DNA from: Symsagittifera roscoffensis
Lineage: Eukaryota > Xenacoelomorpha > Acoela > Convolutidae
Assembly: GCF_963678635.1 (NCBI RefSeq)
Contig: NC_087063.1
Location: 66,764,471-66,828,470 of the forward strand
Length of the DNA stretch: 64,000 nucleotides
Direction: 5' to 3'
Shown: positions 39,043-49,700 of the stretch, piece by piece
How the letters are laid out: the number at the start of each line of letters is the position of its first letter
How positions within the stretch are numbered: the first letter of the stretch is position 1
Notes under the pieces: model-generated
What the model saw: only the letters and a program-made list of their open reading frames with translations
Told to the model about the DNA's origin: nothing
The model's database searches: none
Translations under genes and position numbers: made by a program

Positions 39043-39845
39043 TCTATGCGCGCAAAAGTTTCATGTTGTTTGTCATAATGTGTATAATCACAAAAATCAT
39101 TTTTGAGTGCAAAATCAACAAAACCAAAACAAGCAAGAATTTGTTCTTTGAGTTGGGTAAATCGTTTGCTACGCGCATCATTCAACTTATGTATTGAAGA
39201 ACTGTTAAAATTGTCATAACTCAGCGCAATAAAATTACCCATCATGATAATTTTCGAATTATTAGGCAAAAATCTGATGCTTATTTTCAGGGAATTCAAA
39301 GTTGCTTGGATTGAATTTGGGTTTGCATAAACGTTAATAACAAACCAATCAAGTTTGACCAAATTAAACAATTGAAAACCTGTACTTGGAGCAATTCTTT
39401 TTGTAGGACTCAAATTTGATGACCATAACGTTAAGAAATCACCAGAATTATTTGAGTCCGGTATGAAATCGAATCAAACATTATATCTATCCAGTACACT
39501 CACATGTATATTTGTAATTTTGATATTTTTGCTACCTGAATGCACAAAATGAAACTGGGCGATTTTTTTAAAACTTGGCATTTTTTGATAAGTGACGGTA
39601 ATTTAGCTGGATTTCCTATGCCAAAAAATATTAACGGAAAAAATATCTGGTTTTTCGCACATAGAAATTTTGCTAACACTTCCCTCCAACCAAGCCTTCT
39701 CCGTTATTTTTAGATTTTATTTTAGATCCTTTCTTCCGTGTGAAAACCGACCACGAGGTTGGTGAAGTTTCACGCTCTCTTTTTGTAAGCTTTCTTCCGT
39801 CAGAGGAATATTTTCGTTTGTTATTTTCGATATTTAAATTGTCTT

Positions 39846-40247
39846 TTATTCTTTTGCAGAGTAAGAATGAAACTCTACGACCTGATTGTTGAGAACCTCA
39901 TCCTTTTGTTTTTCTTCGCTTGGAGTTGCTACACTATTTGTTTTAGATTCATTGATCAAAATTCTAGATGGTGGTGTTTCGACATCCTTATCTTCATCAT
40001 TTTTGGTACCATTACAAAACTTATCGGTGGTTGTTTCGTCATCGTTTTTCTCGTCGCTGGCGTTATTGGAGCTTGGTTTTTGTGAGTACTGATTATTTGG
40101 ATTATTGGTTATTTGGTTTCCTGTGTTGCACAAATCATCGTGATTACCTTTTTCTTGGCGTCCAGGCATCTTGCATTTTTGACATTCATGTAATGACGGT
40201 ATGTGAAACGAGATTTCTACACCTTTCCACATTTTGAAGCCGACCAT
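39846..40247 (-). pseudogene. LINE ORF1 C-terminal fragment
   Basis: It encodes 133 residues beginning MVGFKMWKGVEISFH, with a Cys/His cluster (CQKCKMPGRQEKGNHDDLC) that resembles a small zinc-binding module, then a low-complexity Asn/Asp/Glu/Lys-rich tail. The same protein is recognisable in more damaged form at both arms of the inverted repeat. Nucleic-acid binding is a family-based inference. Confidence 0.6.
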
Positions 40248-40959
40248 TCTCGATTTGTAAGACCAGTCCGTCAGCTTTTTCTCTTGTTCTTCGTTATGAA
40301 TTTTAACTTCTAAAATGGCTCTTCATGTGTAAACATACTGACCCGGTTCAGCTACGATACAGGTCTCACGTTGGAATATGGGGCTATGAATTATGTCCTT
40401 GAATTTTTTCTTTTTATTGACTATTGAAGAAAATCATTTTGCGTTAAAATTTTAAATTCAAACAAACGTATTCGCACATTTTGTGCATCATCAGGTTTTA
40501 GAAATTCTAAATGATCTGTACAAAATGATCAAAGATCATAAACAGTGTCACAGACTTTTTCTGAAAGTCAATTTGTCTGAAATCAATTTTTCGTTATTTG
40601 TACAGTTGCAAATCACCATGTCAACTTTTAAAAATTATTCTAATTGAAAATTAGTTTTTCATGCATACAAAATAATTATACAATATACACGCGGTTATTA
40701 TTTTATTACACATTTGTCCATTTATTGGATGTTTAATTTACTCTTTCTCTTCTCTCATACAAAATAATTAGCAATAGCACAATGATTGCTTTGAAAATTT
40801 GAAATCTCTTTTATTATTTGCCAAAAGTTTTCTCTAAAAATGCTAGACTTCTGTCAATTTTATTGTAACCTTAGTTTTTTGCCTCCACGCGTGTGTTGAG
40901 CAAGCGGAAACAAGTCGAAAGATTGGAGACTCTTTTCTAGGCTAGCAACCTGTTGAGCG

Positions 40960-41240
40960 CGCTGATTGAATCATTTGATTTTAATCAAATCAAGTTCAAC
41001 ACTTGCTTGGGTTGTGCTTTTTTGGTGCCGGTAAGACGCACAGTAAAAATTTAGGGTGTCCGAGAGTAAGCTGTATCGAATCCAAATTATATACACCTTT
41101 TCAGGTTTGTATATTTTCGATTTCCTGTTTAGAAAGGTGTTAAAACGGATGAATAAATCATTTGATGAACTGTTAATTAGCAAACTTTAATCAACCTGCT
41201 TGTGTTGCGCTCATTATGTGCCGGTAAAACGCACCCAAAA
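40960..41240. repeat. short direct repeat, period about 183 bp
   Basis: The pair AATCATTTGAT... GCTTGGGTTGTGC... GTGCCGGTAAGACGCAC and AATCATTTGAT... GCTTGTGTTGCGC... GTGCCGGTAAAACGCAC are arranged head to tail. Confidence 0.6.
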
Positions 41241-41890
41241 TTCTCCTATAGAACCTTCCTGCAGAACCTTTTAATTTGCAAACTGCTTTTTGAAGGATTT
41301 TTCCTAAGTTGAAAAATCAAATTCCTTTTTGGGCCAAAATGTTTTTCTGTCTGACTCTTTCAGACCCTTTTAAATTGATTCATGTCCTTTGATAAGTTTG
41401 AAATTTTGTTTTTATTTTTTGCGTTTGGTTGGTTCAATAGTTTGAATTCATCAAATCAGAGTTTTTGAAGTCTAATTCTTGTAGAAAATCACGGATTCTG
41501 GTGAACCACGAAAAATATGAAGTTTTTACAAAGAGCCGATAGTTTTTACATAGAGTTTTTCAGATAGTTTTTTTCTTTTTGTCTGCATTTCTGCTGGTTG
41601 TAACAGTTTGCAGAGGATTTTCAACCGACTCCGCTGCTGATGGCAGGTAGTTTTGTATGTCGCTTTTAGTTTTCAGCCCTAGGGCAGCTAGTTTGTTGAA
41701 ACATAAAATCTCCTCGCAGTACAGGTTGCGTATTTTGCCTGTGTAGTCGGCAAACTTAATAAAAAACAAGCTTCGAAGATTTTTTCTTGCAGAGCTAAGG
41801 TAAGGTAAACGCAGCCTAGTATAATTATCTGATAGATCCGTAATCTCGAAAGCTTTGTAACCCCGGAACGGCTCGGTTTGTAACCCCGGA

Positions 41891-42118
41891 ATGGCTGCGA
41901 CCGAGGTGGGAGATCGAAAATCTGACAAATACAGAGATTTAATTAATGATGGATATATTTTTCAACCAATAGGTTTTGAAGTTCAGGGTGCCGCTGGCCC
42001 TAGCACTGAGATTTTTTGGAATAAGCTTTGTAAGAACTTGTGCACGTGTACCGATGAATCTCCCTGGCAATATGGCTTGCGAAAGCCGCTTGCGTACTCG
42101 GCACAAAAAATGAGATAA
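41891..42118 (+). pseudogene. retroelement C-terminal relic
   Basis: The frame has the pattern KYRDL, GYIFQPIGFEVQGAAGPS, then NKLCKNL. This resembles the conserved segment downstream of reverse transcriptase in many animal LINEs (Y, L, F, P, E, G, G spacing). No reverse transcriptase domain lies upstream. It is a different family from the 32-40 kb cluster. The assignment rests on pattern memory only. Confidence 0.5.
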
Positions 42119-42754
42119 GAACTTTCGACGAAATTTTTTATTTGTAACACAATAATGTTTAATATATGTTTTCTCGTGTCGAGTTGCGCGTTTTTATTGA
42201 AGAAACGTAACCCGTGTCGAGTTTAATTTTAAACACATCAACACTAATCATCTCTTTTAAATAATTATCATTTCCTTATCAAGAAAAATTGATGATTTTG
42301 ACTGGATAAGGTGATGAAGGAACTCCTGACTGTAGCCTCGGTTACTATGATACTTTCGACCTGATTATTTTAAAAAGAAAAAAAAAGATAAGAAAAAAAT
42401 TCTATTTGAGTTTATTTTAACTCCGGTTTATTCTGTGCAGGTGTTAGTTTTAACAACTGGATGACATGCTTTCCAACCATCTGATTCTCTTTACTTTCTT
42501 TTCTTTACACTTCCCTAATTTATGAAATTCCAAGGGTTTTTAAACTGGGAGAAACGATGAAGGACTAGTGTAGTAAATTTAGTTACAATGATAACATCTG
42601 ACCTTTTGGTTCAAATTTAAGAATAAATAGAATAATTTTAGTGGCTCTTTTCATCGCTCTTTTTAAGTTTTTCATTCCGACCATTGTAAATGGGCAGGAA
42701 TTTAGTATTCGCGTGTGTTTTAGTTTTTTCTTTTTTACCACACCAGTTAACCAA

Positions 42755-43130
42755 AACCAGGTACCGCAAACAATCATCGAAATGATTTGAGTGATATATC
42801 TTGTTAAAGTCCTTCAGTCGCCATTTGAGCGACATAAAAAAATTTCAAAAAATTGTCCCAGTGCTGAGAAAAACCGGTTTGAAATTTGTGAGTTTTAGAC
42901 TAAATTTGAGCGATTAAAAAGAACGAGTAGAGCAATGATACCGTTCGTTAAATTGGATATTTAGGCTAAAAAAACTTGATTTTGAACGCTTCAGCTAGCA
43001 TTTCCTTGGATTAAAAAATTTTTCTATGAAAATTGAAAATTATGCAAACAAAAATTTGAAATAATTTTGAATTTTTTTTTTAAAATATTTTAGTTTGTTT
43101 TATTCTTTTTTTGAGGACAGCAGTTGTCAA
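42755..43130 (+). repeat. solitary diverged satellite-related block
   Basis: The block contains in order ACCGCAAACAATCATC, a GTCGCCATTTGAG string, CCCAGTGCTGAGAAAAACC, TTTGAAATTTGTGAGTTTTAGACTAAATTTGAGC. These match the order in satellite monomers (ACCACAAACAATCTTC, GTCGTGATTTGAA, CCCAGAGTTGAGAGAAACT, TTTGAAATTTTTGATTTTTGGTCTAATTTTGAGC). Only one diverged copy is present. Confidence 0.55.
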
Positions 43131-43712
43131 TTATGCCTAATTTACGAACTTTCTAAACGTGTGTATATTTCAATAATCAGACCAAAAACAAGAAACACAC
43201 GAATTTGAAGACTTTAGTAAAATGAAGAACTTGTTTTGTAGTTTTTATGATTTTGGTCGGAACATCCTTCAGGTTATGCTTGTTATTCAATGCTTGTGTT
43301 TGATGCCTAATTTTAATCCTTTTTCAATCAAAAAAATATAATTTTGTGGAAAGAATTCAAAAAGATTTGTCAAAATTACACTTTAAGAACAGTCTTGGCG
43401 ACTTGCACATCAACCAGCTACCATTGCTAACCAAATTTTATTTTTTAATGTTTTAATTTGTGATAAAATTTTAAACTAAGAACTCCTCGCTTTCTGCTAA
43501 AAGGATATATAGAATTGGTTGTGTCCCAAATTGTTCAAATAGCCACTTTATATCTGTAATTTAATTTTCTCTTCAGGTCCCAAATTTTTGTACAATTGAT
43601 GAATTATAAGCTGTTATGTTTAGAGGTTTCTTTATGTACGTAATCTGAGTGAAATTGTCTGTTACAGAAAACTTGTTGCCAAATCTGTGTTATGGTTACC
43701 ATTTGAATAGAT

Positions 43713-43771
43713 ATGGCTAGCAAAGGACAAAAGAAAAAGGATTCTGGCCGAGCTTCTGCTGCTTCAAAAGA
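43713..43771 (+). CDS. ADGB: ADGB exon 1 (start codon)
   Basis: It encodes MASKGQKKKDSGRASAASK plus two bases of a Glu codon, and the donor is GTAAGT. The MASK...KKK start agrees with vertebrate ADGB. Confidence 0.88.
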
Positions 43772-46700
43772 GTAAGTTTACTTTGCAATTCAAATACTTA
43801 TTTGATTAAACATTGATCGAATTTAACTGCCTCCCCATGCATCGCAACTCAAACTTTTTGTTTTGAATCTGCTTGAATACCTCTTCCTTGGCATTGGCGG
43901 TCTGTTTGGTCGTAGATTTAAAGATATTTTAATAGTTTTCATGTGCTCTAGAAGGCTTAATTTATGGTTACACAATGGGGTTGTTAATTACATTGTGCAT
44001 GTTTAGGGGTACAGCCAGTAGTGTGAAAGGAGTAGAGTCAAAAGTGACTGCAAGACAACAGTTTACAATTTGGCCCGAGTGGAGTGATGCTGATGTCAAT
44101 TCAGAGAAATGGGTGAGCGAATTTATGTATGGATCAGACTTGCCTCAAGCAAAAAGTATTATCAAATCGGTTACAAGGCTTTTCCCTGTAGAGAACTTGT
44201 CCGGCAGAGACACATATTCCAGCTTTGTTGTTCCGACTATTCCACAAAATGTGTAGGAGCTATGGTGTCGCTTGTGTTTTTTTCCTACGCATTTTGAGTT
44301 CCTCAAAAAATACTTGTAAGTTTTAAGTGTGGTATCATATAAAAGCCTTTTCAGCAGTGATTTGGTTTCCAACCAAATTTAGAAAAATTATCTTATCATC
44401 GGGCCAAATCTGAATTTTTACTGTTTTCAAACTGAATGGCACAAAATGTACGAATGACACGCTGAGAGACTGAAATTTCCATTTATTTATGAGCATTTTT
44501 AACTGTTTTTCAATCGCGATTCATTGAAAAAAAAATAACAGGAAATTTATCGAAAAGAAATGAAAAAAAAACAATAGGCTTTTTTCATTTTTCTTATTAG
44601 TTTGATTTTTAGTTTTTCTGTTTTTCAATCAATGTGTTCTGATAATTCTTTGCTACTTGCACAGCAACTGCTTATTGTTTTGACTTCTGAAAAAGGTGAC
44701 GGAATAGTTTTGCTCGGGGTGGTTTTTGTTTTCGCCAGACAAATTTCGTTTTTTTACTCGCAATTTTTGACAAAATATTTTGAAGTCGGCCAAAAGGTAT
44801 TGTTGTCCTGAGCTCAAATTCAAAAATATATTTCATCTGTGATTTTTTGTGAAATTGTAGGGGATAAAAATTGCAATCTTGGGATAACTAACGCGCAATA
44901 TTTTGTGCTATTAACACGTAAGCGAAGATCTATTCCGTCTCAGAAATCGTTCCAAATTGCATTGAGTCAAGCTAATTGATCTATTTAATAGTTTGCTATT
45001 TGCTAAATTTATCACTCTGTACTTAAGATAGCGTGTGGGGGACTGTTTTCACAAAAATAAAAGAGAAAAAAGATTTAAAGGTGGCTTCGGTCACGGAGCC
45101 ACCCACCGACTGCTAGAGCAAGGTCTCCTGCATAGTTGCAGTTATCAAATGATGGGAAAAACTCGAAAGAAAATCAAAATGGGAAACAACCGAAAAAGTC
45201 TTCTGGATCTGCATGCAGTGAAAAGGAACCCATTCAGGCCACAAGAACTATGAAAAACAGATGAGCATAGTCAATATCCAATTTTTGTGCTATACTTAAT
45301 AGCAAACACTGAAAAAGTTATCTTCATTGTCGAACTACTGAAAAAAAGCAATAAATTGTGGATACTTTGACGCTCAAGTTTAAGAACGCGATGGCCAGAA
45401 GCTATTCAAATTTTTTGGACAACGTTCACAGGTTGTGAAAAATAATGGGTTCGATTTTCTGTTCGATTTTGAAAACTCAAAAAAAAACTACGATAATACA
45501 TCAAAAACATCAAAAAACGACTGATGATAAATCAAAAGTTCACCAATTCTTTCGCTATTTGACGCCAAAATGTCAATCAAGCAAGACAGCAATCAGCCTC
45601 GATAACCTGCAGGACTGAATTGGCGCGCAAATATAACAAATGAAGACTCAAGGTCGAAATAAAGGGACACAATGTGAAAATGTCAACAAAAATGTGTATG
45701 TCTGACCCAATAAAAGAGAAGTCCAAAATTTTCTGTCAGGTAGTGAAACCCGAACGAGGCACGAAACGCCCTGAAGAAAGATAACACAGGACACTAGAAA
45801 GCGTACAGCGTGTTTGAAAGCGTGTATATCAAAAGTTGAGCACTTGATGCAAAGTACAGATTGCTTTCTTAATTGAAAAATTAAAACGCGAACAAATTCG
45901 ACAAAACAATTCTATGTTAACTTGCTGGAAACAAATTAGCAACAAGTGCAGCTACTGCGTTGGTTTAAAACACCTCATTTGAAAATGAGATCGAAATCGC
46001 AGCAATATTTAAGAAATATGATCTGCTTTAATCGAGCGCAACGATTTAGTGCGAAAATACAGAGAAAAAAATAACGACAGAAATACGTCATTACGAAAAC
46101 AGCGCGAACAAGTTGAGCTGGCTATTGAAAACTACAGTTTTGCCCTACAAGTTTAGTTACAAATGATAAACTGTGTTTATCATAAATCTGGTTTCATATC
46201 ATAAACTATCATTTAAATGTGATTTCTTCATTAGTCATTTTACCCATACGTCGACTCAAGGTGGCCCAACAATAATTTCACTTATAAACCATTATGCATT
46301 TTTTTCCTCAAAGATGCATTTGTTGAAAATGCTTGAATACAAATTATAAGTCCTTAACCAGAGTCATAGATAGATATTCTATCATAAAATAGTAATAGTT
46401 ATCAAAATGGATTGTAACATTGTTACCGCAATCGTTACAAATTTATCCAGCTAAACAACTTAACCACCCGGGAAATGGGTGAGCGAATTTATGTATGGAT
46501 CAGACTTGCCTCAAGCAAAAAGTATTATCAAATCGGTTACAAGGCTTTTCCCTGTAGAGAACTTGTCCGGCAGAGACACATATTCCAGCTTTGTTGTTCC
46601 GACTATTCCACAAAATGTGTAGGAGCTATGGTGTCGCTTGTGTTTTTTTCCTACGCATTTTGAGTTCCTCAAAAAATACTTGTAAGTTTTAAGTGTGGTA

Positions 46701-49700
46701 TCATATAAAAGCCTTTTCAGCAGTGATTTGGTTTCCAACCAAATTTAGAAAAATTATCTTATCATCGGGCCAAATCTGAATTTTTACTATTTTCAAACTG
46801 AATGGCACAAAATGTACGAATGACACGCTGAGAGACTGAAATTTCCATTTATTTATGAGCATTTGTAACTGTTTTTCAATCGCGATTCATTGAAAAAAAA
46901 ATAACAGGAAATTTATCGAAAAGAAATGAAAAAAAACAATAGGCTTTTTTCATTTTTCTTATTAATTTGATTTTTAGTTTTTCTGTTTTTCAATCAATGT
47001 GTTCTGATAATTCTTTGCTACTTGCACAGCAACTGCTTATTGTTTTGACTTCTGAAAAAGGTGACGGAATAGTTTTGCTCGGGGTGGTTTTTGTTTTCGC
47101 CAGACAAATTTCGATTTTTTACTAGCAATTTTTGACCAAATATTTTGAAGTCGGCCAAAAGGTATTGTTGTCCTGAGCTCAAATTCAAAAATATATTTCA
47201 TCTGTGATTTTTTGTGAAATTGTAGGGGATAAAAATTGCAATCTTGGGATAACTAACGCGCAATATTTTGTGCTATTAACACGTAAGCGAAGATCTATTC
47301 CGTCTCAGAAATCGTTCCAAATTGCATTGAGTCAAGCTAATTGATCTATTTAATAGTTTGCTATTTGCTAAATTTATCACTCTGTACTTAAGATAGCGTG
47401 TGGGGGACTGTTTTCACAAAAATAAAAGAAAAAAAAAGATTTAAAGGTGGCTTCGGTCAAGGAGCCACCCACCGACTGCTAGAGCAAGGTCTCCTGCATA
47501 GTTGCAGTTATCAAATGATGGGAAAAACTCGAAAGAAAATCAAAATGGGAAACAACCGAAAAAGTCTTCTGGATCTGCATGCAGTGAAAAGGAACCCATT
47601 CAGGCCACAAGAACTATGAAAAACAGATGAGCATAGTCAATATCCAATTTTTGTGCTATACTTAATAGCAAACACTGAAAAAGTTATCTTCATTGTCGAA
47701 CTACTGAAAAAAAGCAATAAATTGTGCATACTTTGACGCTCAAGTTTAAGAACGCGATGGCCAGAAGCTATTCAAATTTTTTGGACAACGTTCACAGGTT
47801 GTGAAAGATAATGGGNNNNNNNNNNNNNNNNNNNNNNNNNNNNNNNNNNNNNNNNNNNNNNNNNNNNNNNNNNNNNNNNNNNNNNNNNNNNNNNNNNNNN
47901 NNNNNNNNNNNNNNNNNNNNNNNNNNNNNNNNNNNNNNNNNNNNNNNNNNNNNNNNNNNNNNNNNNNNNNNNNNNNNNNNNNNNNNNNNNNNNNNNNNNN
48001 NNNNNNNNNNNNNNNCGATAGCAAGTGTTTTTTGAAAATTTCATAAATTTTTTAAAATCTTTCTTTATTTCAAAAGTGTTGAAGGACTGTCAGAACACTC
48101 AGGGTATCCTTCTGATAAGAGCAACCTTGTTGTTTCGACTTTCGAAGAAAGTATGGAATACTTGTGGTCGGATTGGTTTTTGTTTTTCCAGACAATTTTC
48201 GACTTGTTAACTTGCAATTTTTGACATTTTTTTTTCTTCTTTCGAGAAGTTCTGTTCTCTTGAGCTCAATTTTAAAAATATAATTTTGGCCAAATATTTG
48301 ATAATTAACGCGCGAAATATTTCGTGCTAATAACGCGTAGGCGGAGATTTATCCGTCTTAGAAATCGTTTTCATTTAAAATGAGGCATACAGTTTGTCTA
48401 GTAAGTATTTTCATAAATATGAAATGCATCGTTTTGCTCTTTAGAAAGCGTGTGGTTGATTTTTTCTTAGCTTTTTCTTGGAATTTTTATCCATTTTTTG
48501 AAGCCAACACCTACTCTACAGTGCAGTAGGCACATTCATGGACTCGCTCTGATACGAAAAGTCTTCTTTATTTTGTATTTCTACTTTTTTCTTGGATCAC
48601 CAATAAGCAACGAAAGGAGTCGGATCGGGTATTGTTGTGTTATGACATTTAAAAAGCTTTGCAAACTGGCGTTTTTTCCGTTTTGGCGAAAACATCCCTC
48701 GTTTGGGTCGAATGTAACTAACATCGTTTTTAAATGCGTGCCCCAACCTTTAATTTCTGCAACATATTAACCTGATGGTAGTGTGACACACCTAATGTGA
48801 AAATACATGGCTCTTCACATCTCTCCCGGCCCGGCGCCAAATAAAAACGCCCCGCCACATTAGTACTTTGGTCTTTGAAATTTTTGCAAAATTCAAACGT
48901 TTTTCTTACAGTATTTCCGAAGTTTATTTCAGCTGTCAGATGCATAACATTTCCTAGATTTTATTGGTTGAACATTGCTTTTCTGTGGAACCTCTATAGG
49001 CTTAATTGAGAAAATCTGAACTACTCTAGGCTACAATTGCTGTAAATGACCCCTAGGGCTACTTAAAGGTTGAAAACGTAAACGTTTTCGTCAAAACGAT
49101 TATTTTCATACGCTCCTCTGTATAAAAAGTTGTCGCCTTCGGTTTTTTGTTGCTTCGCTACATTACATTTTTCTGAACCGGTTATAAATAAAAATATGAA
49201 AAAATTCAAGTTATTTTAAATATTTCAGTATTTTGATTGATTCAATTTTTTTTTTCGATTGATTTCATTTTTTTCTCGTGTTTGCTTGCGCTTAAAGAAT
49301 GGCTTCCGTTTTTTTTTTCTGTTTTCGATAAATTCTTGATTTGCATGTACGAAGCTCAGCTTGAACTGTGTCAAATATTTGGAATTTTTTTATTGAGATA
49401 TAATTACTGCAAAATATCTCATTCAATAAGAGAGCGAATAAACATAGAGAGTGAAAAAGTAAGTTTCAGCATCATACTAATCACTCAATTTCACATATTT
49501 TAACAGGACTCTCAGCAAAAAGCAGGAGGAAAGGAGAAAGGAAAAAGCCCCAATATGGTATTTAAAACTTTTCCTCTCTCTTTTTTTTTTGAATTTTTCG
49601 ATATAAAGTCAACCATATCATATGCTTTTTGCAGCAATTCTTTGACGATCCTGATGGCGTGCTGGAACTTCCACCAGCATTAGAAGTTAGTCAATGGAAG

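Larger units (their letters stand above)
32531..40310. mobile_element. cluster of degenerate LINE (non-LTR retrotransposon) copies
   Basis: Four segments of one APE-type LINE family. On the plus strand there is a 3' end (32531-33083) and a 5'-truncated copy (33084-34781). On the minus strand there is a truncated copy (36490 down to 34782) and a nearly complete copy (40310 down to 36490). The cluster sits inside the segmental duplicate, at CAGACGGCTAAAAAA near 32510-32530. Clade assignment is left open. All copies carry stops or frameshifts. Confidence 0.88.
36490..40310 (-). mobile_element. near-complete degenerate LINE
   Basis: In 5' to 3' order on minus: a zinc-binding-like ORF1 end (CQKC then H and C, 40247-39846), endonuclease (about 39600-38960), linker, and reverse transcriptase with SSPGPHGL (near 38290), LDFSKAFDRVD (near 37890), GLRQGCPLSAFLF (near 37715) and a YADE box (near 37600). 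A C-terminal domain follows to about 36610, then a non-coding tail with an A-rich end near 36490. The catalytic GDLNA of the endonuclease is GNFIA here, and there is an in-frame stop near 39475, so it is dead. Confidence 0.85.
40311..43712. other. intergenic region upstream of ADGB
   Basis: No intact gene seen. It contains a direct repeat (40960-41240), a LINE relic (41891-42118) and a solitary diverged satellite-like block (about 42755-43130). No TATA box or CpG-rich promoter could be assigned in front of ADGB. Confidence 0.55.

Noticed and set aside
41560-41928. 122-codon minus-strand frame upstream of ADGB
   Set aside because: No recognisable similarity. It overlaps the start of the plus-strand LINE relic and is probably a chance or element-derived frame.
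43975-44256. 93-codon frame overlapping ADGB exon 2
   Set aside because: It is exon 2 read through its donor into the intron; the conserved part ends at the GTGAGC donor.
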